This document shows, one piece after another, positions 1 through 12,200 of a DNA stretch of 64,000 nucleotides. Numbering within the stretch: position 1 is the first letter of the stretch; every line of letters starts with the position of its first letter. A program made the position numbers and the translations under genes. Below the pieces are notes generated by a model, which was given only the letters and a program-made list of their open reading frames with translations, did not search any database and was not told where the DNA came from. Source of the stretch: Carposina sasakii (Eukaryota > Arthropoda > Insecta > Lepidoptera > Carposinidae). The stretch covers positions 3,543,115-3,607,114 of the forward strand of contig CP053161.1 in NCBI GenBank assembly GCA_014607495.2, written 5' to 3'.

Positions 1-70
1 CTCCTGCGCACCTGACCAATCTCCGTAGAGATTGGTCGCCTTGGCCGAAATACGGTCGGAGGTCATCATC
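1..70 (-). repeat. Dispersed repeat fragment, inverted to 3052-3120
   Basis: CTCCTGCGCACCTGACCAAT and the following 48 bases match the complement of 3052-3120 with few differences. The full form continues at 3121-3231 with a GTGCACAAGTGTGTGCGC segment common in moth genomes. Confidence 0.75.
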
Positions 71-138
71 ATGAGGCGCGTTTGAAGTAAAAGGAGGGTA
101 GAATAACAAGTGCAGTTAGATGATGACTCTTCACTCAC

Positions 139-291
139 CCAGTGCCAGATCTCCTGGCTGGAGACGGGCTGGTCCATGAGCGCGTTCTGCCAGATGCGGA
201 ACAGCATCAGGTACGCCTTGTCGCGACCCGTGATGGACGCCAGGAAGTGCTTCTCGCTGTCCGTGCACACCAGGATCGCGTTTGGTATTAC
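139..291 (-). CDS. GRAMD1: GRAMD1-type gene exon 7 (GRAM domain C-terminal half)
   Basis: 51 codons, phase 0 at both ends. The acceptor is CACCAG before GTAATACC and the donor is TGG|GTGAGT. The peptide contains VIPNAILVCTDSEKHF and ends with MDQPVSSQEIWHW, closely matching GRAMD1/Aster. Confidence 0.95.
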
Positions 292-3200
292 CTGGTGATA
301 TAAATGAAATTACATTACAATTCGGAAGTTCAAACATTCACTATGGGTGAATTCTGTGTAGGTAATGTGTTGGGTTTTAGAGTTTCATAATAATTTGTGG
401 TTTACTAATTTACTAATTTCTATAATCCCGAGGATGCCACGGTTGTTGGCGAAACATATGTAGATTATTTATCTAGTTTTTGATTTTGATTTCGGAAATA
501 GTGCGATGTATTGTCTTGCATGCTAGGTGCTCGGGTCTGGTTTCTCGTGGCGATTGTAGTTAGTGCAAGTGCTTGTTTTCGCAGTTATGAGTTATCAGAT
601 CCGAGGGTCAGTGGAGGGTGTAGGGCCCGGTGGTGGGCGCACCCATAGTGAATATTACCTGGTGGTAAATGTATAAGTAATTAATGATTTTTACTAACAA
701 ATCGTCAGAAAGAAAGAAATATTTTTGAATTGGTATCTAAATCGAAGACATCACATCGCTTATTTATACTTTAAAAACAATACCTAACTATGTATTTTTG
801 TTTACATAGTTGTTAACTGTCCCAAATAAATAAAATAAAATAAAATATTAATTCAGCATTTAACATATTATACATCAGCTGAATCTCCTTCCGTGCATGT
901 CGTAAGAGTCGACTAAGGAACTCGGGTATTCTCTCAGGCGATGAGCTAGCGACTTGTCAATGATCATCAGAGGTCGGAATTAGGTAGAGTCATTTATGTA
1001 CTTGCACTGATTTCATACAGCGAAAGAATAAAGTGGATATGCCTCAAATTCCGGTATTAATTTTAAAGAGCAGAAATTTTATGTTAATTATCTTTGTTTT
1101 ATTTGTCTATCTCTGAGGGTTTTATTATTATTTATTTGTAATATTGTTGGCCACACGGGATTGTCCATTAGAAATCCTGGGAAGGTCCACATTAATATCA
1201 ACATTTCGATGCAAGTACATAAATGACTTTTGAAATTTACATCTATACCTGCTGTGCGTTATGCCAAACGTGACTTTGAGATCACCTTAATGATTCTAAA
1301 GTTCTGGCAGCCCTATTTCTGGTAAACTGACGTGTGTACAGGTATATGTAGTACGATTTTTGCTTTGGTTGGTTGCGTTAACACTAAATTTTAGGGCAGC
1401 ATTATTTTTTTCATTGTAGACGCGAGACGCCGTTGTAATCAGTGTAGTGCTACTTTGTTTTCGCAATATAAACAATCCTGGTGTAAGAAATCGTAAATGG
1501 TAATCGTAAAATGTTAGTTAAGATTGAGAAAAACAAAACAATCACTTGTCACTTCCCTAAACAAACTACTAATGCAGTTATCAAGACGGCGAGTAAAACT
1601 TGCGTGTTTATAAAAATCTCTTGGATGTCTTATAATATAAATCGACAACTTCTACTCAATAGATGGAGACGAAGGCGCAGTTAGTAGACTTTTAATTACT
1701 TGATCGGGCGAAATTTATAGTGTCCAGTGCTTATACTAGTTTTATCATAGACACATATTAAATATTTCTCGTGAAAAAATCCTGCTACGCGCGTCTATGT
1801 GCATTTATGCAGAAAAACGCAGTCTATTTACTCAACTTTGGACCCTAATATTTTGGAAACCAGACACTTCCCAGGTATGCTTCCATGGAGTAAAATGATC
1901 GTGATGATGAGGAGATTCCGCAGTTTTCGGGAACGTTGACGACCAAAAATCACCCTGTATTTTTCAAAACACACAAGTTTTCTTTTCTCTAAGTGTTCTT
2001 CTGACAAAAGAGTTGATCTACTAATGGTAACTCTGTAGTATGCTGTGAAGGCAGACTCCTCACCAAGGCGGTCTTCTCCTTGGTGATGGCGGTGACGTCC
2101 TTCCACCGCACGGTAACGTTGGTCTCCCACCCGAGGATGTTGGCGTAGAAGCACATGTAGTTCTGTGACGCGTACAGACGTCCCTGCGCTAGGATGTCCT
2201 TTTGCAGTGCGCACGAGTAGTCTGACAGGCAAAATATTATTTACTACATGTTACTATAAAGTGAAGTCAAAAAGTCAAACAAGAACAGAGAGAGAGAGAG
2301 AGAGTGAGAGAGAGAGAAAGAGAGAGATATCTCATAAACAGGGTGTAACAGGAGGGGTAAGTCAAGTCTGTTTTTTGATCGCTCGAGACTCTACATTAGA
2401 GTTGATCAGTTATTTGACCTTTTTAAAGGGCTTTTTTGAAATCATCTTTTGGCTAAAATTTTATTTTGAAGTCTTATGAAACGAAATAAACTGTTTTTTC
2501 CTGATAAAAATATGAAAAAAAGGCCGGAAAATTTTGGAATTTTCCTGCAAATAAAGCTTTCATTCATTCATACAAATATTTTCATTGTTTTCCGCCTCAG
2601 AATCATGGTCTGAAGTCATGGTATCAATATTTGCCTGGCTGTCACAAACACCCTGTATGTATACTCACCAACAATAAGCCTCTCATCCACAGGCAGGTCC
2701 TTAAATATCCTCTTGAAGTCCTCAGACTTGCTCTTGTATGTGGGGTAGAGGGAGTTATACCAGCTCTTCTTCTTGGTGCGAGTCTGCGCGTCAGACCCTC
2801 GCTGCCCTGACGAGCTCTGATGAAAAAGGACAAGCTCAACTTACTTATTTATATACTAGTGGACGCCCGCGACTCCGTCCGCGTGGACTGCAGAAAAAAC
2901 AAAATGTCTAAATTATCCGGGATAAAAAAAATAGCCTATATGTTAAGTGGGACCTGTCACAATATATTCCTAAAAACTGCATCGAATCCTGCAGCCGTTT
3001 CTGAGATTAGCGTGCACAAACATCGATCCGTTACAATTTTACTATATGTAGTATGATGATTTCCGACCGTATATCGGCCAAGGCGACCAATCTCTACGGA
3101 GATTGGCCAGGTAAGCAGGAGATATTATAGTGCACAAGTGTGTGCGCAAACACAGGTGCACTCTCTATTCCGTTACTCTCATAGTCCGATGGGACGGAAA

Positions 3201-6200
3201 GCCGACACGACCGGAGAGACTATATGTATAGAAGATATAGAAAAATAGATAGAAGAGCCGATTTTTCCAAACGCCAGATAACCTATCAGAGAAATAAAAT
3301 TGATGTTGTCTTCCTCTAAAACATGATCATGATAGAGACAGCATCAACTTTATTCTTCTGATAGACTATCTGACGTTTGGAAAAATCAGACCCTAGGAAC
3401 ACATCATCACGCCACTTTTCAGGTCCCTTTAGAAATACTTTATTGCTTTGCCTAAGGTGTTTAAATCGCATGATACTTATATTATTATACTTAAGAACCT
3501 ATAAAAATCATCTCTTAAAACTGAGCATACAATTACAACATGTTTAACTATGTTCAGTGGAGGAAGAGCTTGATTTTTAAACCAGCTTTAATTTAGTATG
3601 TCAATTTCAAAAGCTTGTTATGGCAACGGAACTTAATAGTTTACCTCTCCTAGCAAAGAAGCAAGACTAAACGAAAGAAAAGTATTACACTTTTAGTAGA
3701 AATTATCTTAGCTTTCGTTTTTATTTGCTTGCGAATTCATGCACTATCATTTAAAATATATCCATCACCATAGAAAGAGCAAGCATGCAGACAACAAGTG
3801 ATATCGCTACCTCTTTCTCACCTTAGAGTCTCTGAGAGGCGCGGGGGAGGGAGACGCAACATCGCTCGCACTTGAGACAGATATATTATCTGCCGCCGGC
3901 TTACAGGCAGATATCTCGTTTGGCTGTAATACAAACATTGATTTAGTAAAGTGATCTAGTAAATATTGAAGTACTAGTGGACGTCCGCGACGTTGTCCGC
4001 GTGGACTGCAGAAAAAACAAAATGTCAAAATTATCCGGAATCAAATTATTTTCCCGGGATAAAAAGTAGCCTATGTGTTAATCCAGGGCGTCAGCTATAC
4101 ATGCCAAATTTTATAAAAATCGCTCCAGTCGTTTTTACGTGAAAGAGTTACAAACATCCATCCATACTTACAAACTTTCGCGTTTATAATATTAAGTAAG
4201 ATTAAATTTGGTAATGTGCTGATTGATGCGAGACTTCACTAGAATACATCAGATTGGGCATTCTCTCAGGCGATAACAGGGATTGGCCCACCGCTCATAC
4301 CCGCCTCTGCAACTCCTGTAAGCCAGGATCGACAGAGGCGACCAGAAAAATGCAATCAAAGCATAGAAAATCCCGGGGGGACCTAACAAGCTACTAAATA
4401 GTCTATTAAAACTAATAGACAAAACAGAATGTGAAGTATAAAGATAGGTACACTTCTCAGGCGATAAGCTAGCAATTTGTCACTGATTTTAACATCCGTC
4501 TCCGCTATAGTGAACGTGGCTGTGGGGTCTCCTCTATGAGCTGTTCAAGCTGCCCCATTTCTGGAACACATACCTTCTTTATCTATTCTTTGCAGGTAAC
4601 TAACTGTCCATTTTGTAATGGATCCATAATGAACCATTACATAGCAAAGGTATGTCATATCCAATAGCAATGTGGCGTGTGTAGTGTGTAAACTAAAATG
4701 ATTTTAGTTTATAAAATTATTAATAAAGAAATGGAAAAAATTCCTCACCTGGGTGGGAATCGAACCCACGACCTCTGCATTCCGCGTGTCAGCGCTCTCA
4801 CCACTGAGCCACCGGGTCAATTACTCGGATGACGAATTTTACCATCTCTTTTCTAAATTACATATTGGCAACGTTATTTTTCATCCCGATAGCTATACAC
4901 TAGCCAAATCTCGGCAAACAAAGCTGAATCCCTCAGCACAATGTTTAAAGATGAAACGATCAACCATATCCTAACGGATTATATTAATGGAGAAGTGTTT
5001 TTATAAATTTATCTTAGTCAAGATATTATATACTAGTGGCCCGCCCTCGCTTCGCTTCGGTACATATCAATACATAGATACAACTTTATATGTAGGTACA
5101 GCGGTTTTCGTTTAAATTTGGAACTCCCGTTGGTCCCCTTCCCGTGGGAATTTCGGGAAATCCGTTCTTAGAGCTTCCTTGTAGCCCTAATCCGATTTCA
5201 GCTTCGTATAAATAGCTGTTTTCGTAAAAAAATTAAATTCCCGTAACTCCCCTTCCCATAGGAATTTCGGGAAATCCGTTCTTAGTGCTCCCTCGCAGTC
5301 CCTAATGAACATACAGGTCCAATTTCAAATTCATATGTATCGCAGTTGTCGTAAAAAAAATGAATTCCCGTTTGTCCCCTTCCCGTGGGAATATCGGGAA
5401 ATCCGTTTGAATTCCCATTTGTCCCCTTCCCTTGGGAATTTCGGGAAATCCGTTTTTAGTCCTTCCTCGTTGTCCCCAATGAACATATATGCCCGATTTC
5501 AGCTTCATATGTATAGCGGTTCTCGTAAAAATTATGAATTCCCGTTAGTCCCCTTCCCGTGGGAATTTCGGGAAATCCGTTTTTAGTCCTTCCTCGTTGT
5601 CCCCAATGAACATATATGCCCGATTTCAGCTTCATATGTATAGCGGTTTTCGTAAAAAATATTAAATTCCCGTTGGTCGCCTTCCCGTGGGAATATCGGG
5701 AAATTCTTATAGCCTATGTTCATCCAGGTCCAATAAGGATTCTAACGGTGAAAGAATTTTTGAAATCGGTCCAGTAGTTTCGGAGCCTATTCATTACAAC
5801 CAAACAAACAAAGTTTTCCTCTTTATTTATAATATTAGTATAGATTATAAAATTATGAATAAATGATTTTAGTTTAGCAAATTACCGTGTAACAATATGT
5901 TAAATATAATAATTAGATATATAGTTTGGTGTCATGGCCGCTATGTCCGGATTTTGTGCGCGATCGTTTTAGAGGTCAACGCTAAATATCTGCGCTTCCG
6001 TTTATATTGTGCTAGCTGTTCTTAGCTATCAGATACCTTTAGCGATAGCGAAAATTGTACAATATTCGCCTCGAACTGTCAAAGTTCCTTTCATTTTACG
6101 TAATACGCATTTGACAAGCAATTTTTGTACAATTTTCGCTATCGCTTTGCTTTTGCTAGTTAGGTAATAAGGGGTAATAGTTAGGTAATCAGGGCTGCAA

Positions 6201-9200
6201 GATCTCATTCGCAACTGCAATTCTAAGAGAACCCCTTTTTAGGGAAAAAGCCATATGTATATGTATATATAAATAGGAGAGACTACTATCGAAATCATAA
6301 ATACAGGGTGTTTTTTTGTGGCCACCATTAACGAAGGGTACGTACTCTATACATCAAATAAAGTAAGTTTATGCCAAAAAAAATCCTGGGATTTTTTTAT
6401 TTAATTCTTTGATCGTGCGAAATTTATAGTGTCTATATTAGTTTTTTTATAGACAGATATTAATTATTTTTCGTGAAAAAATCCTGCAACGCGCGTCTAT
6501 ATGCATTTATGCAGAAAAACGCAGTCAATTTACTCAACTTTGGACCCATATATTTTGGAAACCAGACACTTCCCAGGAATGCTTCCATGGAGAAAAATGA
6601 TCGTGATGATGAGGAGATTCCGTAGTTTTCGGGAACGTTGACGACCAAATATCACCCTGTATATGTAATACGTTTCATACATTTACCTTGTCATATTCCA
6701 GGTCATTGATAACATCAGCTTGTCTAAGTGACGGCGAGGGCGACCGGGACACACTTCTGGAAACGGAAAATAACAATCTATTCATATTTTTGCTTTTTTT
6801 CTATTGATATTAGTGCCGCGTGGTGCCGGCAGAGTAGTGTTTGTACCACCCCATGCCTGCCCGTGGGTATCGTACGAGGCGATTAAGGGTTTCCGGGAGG
6901 TTGGCAGCAGCGCCTTCCGTACTGACAACATAGTCCGAAAATGACACTGTGGTCACCAACCCGCCTGCCCAGCGTGGTGACTATGGGCAAAACCCCCCTG
7001 TGGCAGTAGCCTTGTGGTGTGCCCTGGGGGAGGCCTACGTCCAGCAGTGGACTGCAATAGGCTGAAGAAGAAGAAGAAAATTTTTGAGAAACAATACATC
7101 CAAGTATATAAACTCTGTCTGTTGGTTGTTATAATTAGTGGCTCCTCTCAAAAGCTTGTAGGCGAAGCGATAGCAGGGCCACCTACCAATAGTATGCTCT
7201 TAACATTGTCTGGCTGGCCTGGACCAATCAGAATACACAAAAAAGCGGGTGGGGCTGTGTCGGGGCACACGGCCGTTGGTTTTAACGTGAAACGTCTATG
7301 TTAGCGAATCGCTTTTAAAGTAAAAGATTGAAATGAAAACAAGATGGACGCTGTTTTAAGTATTTTAATAAAAAAAGAACAGGTACGTAATAGAAACATA
7401 AAATACATAGCAAATGTTTATATATTTATTGTCACTTTCTGGTTATTTTAAATAGCAGCCGCCCACGACTTCGTCCGCGTGAGGGGGCGTTGTACCCGTG
7501 CGAAGCCGGGCAGGTTGTTGTATAGACTGTAGCCTTCCTTGGTAAATGGGCTATCTAACACTGAAAGAATTTTTCAAATCAGACCAGTAGTTCCTGAGAT
7601 TAGCGCGTTCAAACAAACAAACAAACAAACTCTTCAGCTTTATAATATTATTAGTATAGATATAAATACTGTCCAAATTACACTTATTTTTGTATAAATC
7701 AATCGGTTCAAATAAACTTGACAAACACACGAAAGAATCACCACGCTATAAAGTCGGAGTCACGAGTTACACTGGATAGAAACAAGCGTGAGCGCCGGTT
7801 TCGCACAGTTATCGCAGTATCCCTCCCCCGCCGCCCCGCTTGACCCCGACACGAACTCAATGTCATAACAGCGAGCTGACTATATAAGTGAAATATTTAC
7901 ACCACATTTTTGTTTCTAAGACTAATAGTTTTTTAATTATTAAGGTACGATGATATAGACCTTTTCGTTACGGTCCAGTTTTTAAACCTGGTACCCGTAT
8001 GTTTCGGCGCGATTTTAAAGACGTTTCACGTCAAAAACTTTCATTTTAATTACTTCAGCCATCCTACAGTTTTAACTTAATTTGGTGATAGTTTATATTT
8101 ATACAGGGTGTAACAAAAGGGGTATGTTAAGCGAAAAGCTAGTAAATACCCCACTAAAAGGAACCTATCCACAAAATTTGAGACTCGAAATCACATGTTT
8201 ATTTTTCCAGATAGTATGGAGAATTCCTAAACAACTCAGAAATGTTCATACAATCTTGAAAAACAAACATGTGATTTCGAATCTCATATTTTGGAAAAAG
8301 GTACTCTATAGTAAGCTATTTTCATAGCTTTTCACTTAACATACCCTTTCTGTTACACCCTGTATATACACACATGCAAGCACGCCTCTTTCCCGGAAAC
8401 CCTTCCGGGATTATTATATTATGTTTATTTTATCCCCAGGGTTGTCCTACAAAAGGCTGTTAAGTGTTCATACGTATTTATTTTCCTACGCTAACACAAA
8501 CAACGCTAAAATTGTAGATAACAGGAAATTGAGCCAGTTAATTTAGATATATACCTACCTCCGTGGTACCTATTAAGTACACAATGCGAATAAATACTAT
8601 CGGCATACATACAATAATAATAATAATAAGCCCGCAGGGCAGCTTGTGGCGAGCTGTTGGGAGGTAGCGTTCCCACGGACCTGAAGTGCTCCCGGGGGAA
8701 GACCCTGTTCCTCATCTCCGGCGCCGGAGTGAAGTCTGACGAGGAACAGTTCCCCCACCTCTGCCTTGCCTACGCCGGCCGGGCAGAGTGGAGTCGCGAG
8801 AGCTATGACAGCTCGAGGGTGGACGTGCCCGTCAGTAAGTGGCAAGTTGGCTTCGGTTTAAAGTCCAGGGGCACCCCTCCACCCTAGCCACTCACCAAAT
8901 GTTGCCCCCTTTGTCGCTCCATGCGTGCGGCCGTTTCAGGGGGCCCATGAAATGAGTCGGCGAGTCACCGCCTGCCACCAAACAATTATGAGACTTGGTT
9001 GTAATGGCAGGCGTCCGTTAGTCTCCTTCAATAGCCCAGTTACCCAACCCCACCCAACATTCAGCCCCATAGCCCATGACCTTTGTTTCCATCGCATGAC
9101 ATAGATCTGCACTCCAATAGTCTTGCACATGGCGGGGACCATCGCCGGGTGTATCTTATTGTGCGGTCGGCGATGGTATCCGCCATGTGTATCCCACACC

Positions 9201-12200
9201 ATATTAAAGTTCTCTAAAAAGGGCCTCTACATCTTGGCCACGGCCCGATGCACGCCTCTCAAAGGACCGGGACTCTGTAGTCCCGAGAATTCAAAAAGAG
9301 ATACAATAATAATATCATAGTAAACATTGTGCAGAGAACCCTATTTTGATAACAAATAGTGAAGCCGGTGCCAGTAATCAACGACACGTAATAAACAAAG
9401 TAGAAAACGCGATAAACAAAGGAGTTACATACACAAAGAAATAAATATAATTTATTAGAAAACGACGAGAACACTATACCTATACATATGTATTAACCAG
9501 ACTCTATAGACAACTAAACCAAGTTAACCACATGGTTTCACGCAAAACCATTGTCTATTGAATTATTATATTAACCACATAGACATAACGGACTTACTCC
9601 AAAACATAGTAAAGATGACTGTATTCCTTTACAATAAACCAAGGTTACACGCCAAAATTATCAATATTCCCTATCCCCACGAACAAGAACGAGATTTCTA
9701 TAGGTTACATATACAAAAGCTAGTAATATGGTTTTTAACTATCACTATTACCTACGTAACGTAACCCCACTCACTTTATTGACACCTGCCATGCTGCACT
9801 GTACTGCGTAAAATGCACTTGATAATCATGCATTCCATCCATTATTGCTAAGTTAATATTACTCAAACAAATAATTTCGACTGATAGACTTTTAGACACA
9901 CTACCTAGTACTCCTTATTTAACACTGCACAATGCTTTTTGAACGATTTTGTTTAATATTTTTAATGAACAATGAGCACTTCAATGATGCCTATAGTAGC
10001 TACATTAATAACATAATACGCTCTAATGTTTCCATGTATTTTCATTCAATCGTGTTAATCACAATGATAAACCAATGATAATCAGCCCGTGAAGGTATTT
10101 TAATCTGTAAGGCGGCACTTAGTTGTCGCATTATTACAAATTTTGCCAAAAACTGTATCAAGTTTGACGTCCGATATCGAAACATGAGTTTACAACTTGT
10201 ATGATTGTAATTGTAGTGCATCTCTTGCGTGGTATCTCTTTGTTGATAATTTAGCCGCAAAATAATACGCGATGTGCTGACCTTACATACAGGGTGTTTT
10301 TTGGTCGGCAAAAAAGAGGTTTTTACGAGAAAACAGAAATGTGGGTGATAGACACCTTGACGTAATTTCTCCTTATCAATGTTTGTTTCCGTCTTATGGA
10401 TCTTCGTGGTATATTTATCTATGCATATATTTTTTTAATATACATACATACATACATATACACACGGCTGTGTTTCCGAAATGGGCTACCCAGAACTGCA
10501 GGATCATCAGGGCAATCCCAGAGCCACGTTTAGAATAGCGGGGTAGACAGACGTAAAAGATCAAGAACATGTTGGAGAGAATACCCTAATTCCTTAGTCA
10601 AATCCTACGACATGCACGGAAGATGCAACTGATGTTTTCTAGTGAAGCTCTGCATCAGCACATGTATTGATATTATATGTATCTATGTCTCTTTAGGGCC
10701 TATGTGCGAAGTTATTTAAATTACCCCCGTCTTCGAAGCGGTGATAGCCCAATGGTTAAGACATGCGCCTTTCAGTCGGGAGGCGTGAGTTCGATCCCAG
10801 TCACGGGCCTGTAACACTGAATTTATTTCATGTATGGATTTTTCAAAAAATTTACACTTAGCTATACCCGAGAAGAGTTGGCGTCAGGCAGGCAGCCGGC
10901 CGTAAAAACTAATGCCAAAACTTTGGCTATGTGAGTTTAAATCATGTTGCGCCGACCCCAGAAATAATGGGATAAGGGCAGGAAGATGATGACCCCCATC
11001 TTCGAGATGCGCATTATTAAATTACCTTGCGACATTTACGTCTAGCGAGTAATATCCCTGTCCCACTTTTGTGAATGTTGCACACGGCGTGTTAGGCGAA
11101 TTCATTTAAACAAAGCTGATACCACTGTACACATACCTACAGATGTACAGGTGACACACAATTATGGATTATTTTCAAAAAAGCAAAAAATACCTCTTAA
11201 GCTCAAATGTGAAAAGCCATATAGGCTCTAGCTAGAGGATGCCAAAGCAATTAACATATGTACATTCGAAAAACGTAACCCACCATCTCGGTTGGGCAAC
11301 AAGAAATTGAGCCTGTAAATAATTCCAACATGAAAACTAATAAAGTTACCAGTCCATCCAGCATTTATTACATAACTATTTTGTTATCAGTGTTGCCACT
11401 AGAACTGTATTTAAATACATTAACATCATTATCTGATTGCGAAGAGCAAACATCCTTGTTTGTAAAATATACTAACACACATTTATCTGCCAGAAAATAT
11501 GAAGTTTGACAATGATACTGATCATGATGACGATATCATGAACTTACGAGATCAAGGCTGATATCTAGAGTTTGTTTCATAGAGTAGTTCCCATCGTAAA
11601 AACAAGAAAAAAATGATCTAAAATAAATTACCTTGATGGTTGTAATATTGGATCATTTTCTTAAACATAATAAACACTCTTGTGTTAGCTAACAAATTTT
11701 TTATTTAGCTTTGACTATGTTTTCAGGACAACCTAGCAGTATATCAGATAGGTGATAACTGAGATGAATTATTACTAGATATAGGGTCAGCTCTCAATAT
11801 ATGGAACGTCTGTGAGATGCTCAAAACTGTCAAGTGCAGTTCACAAGATTTGGTTCATCTATGACAACGGTATAGACAAGACATGCTAAAATGCAAAAAA
11901 AAAACCTGAAAAGTGAATGTTTCTGAGGGAATATCATACTTTAAGTGTATCTTTAAAAGGTTTAATTTCATGTAAAAATCTGCGAATAATATCACATTTT
12001 CAATCAAAAATACTTTTTAAAAATAATAAAATTAATTAAATTGTTTTACAATACATTATGAGTCTTATTCGTTAACTAACAGTTTACTTTGGCACAAATT
12101 ATAATTAACCCAAAGAATAGGTAGATAACAGTAAAGTTGAAATAAAATAAGTGCTGTGAGATTTATACTGCTTGTTAAGACATTCCTTCTCATCCGCAAT

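Noticed and set aside
4741..4820. Possible tRNA genes at 4.8, 10.74, 12.9, 50.4 and 63.1 kb
   Set aside because: They keep A/B boxes but do not fold as complete tRNAs and are joined to shared SINE bodies or tails; treated as tRNA-derived SINEs.
8597..8887. Two overlapping about 80-residue frames in a GC-rich block
   Set aside because: No recognised motif, and the block is bounded by AAT tracts like an inserted element; not called as a gene.
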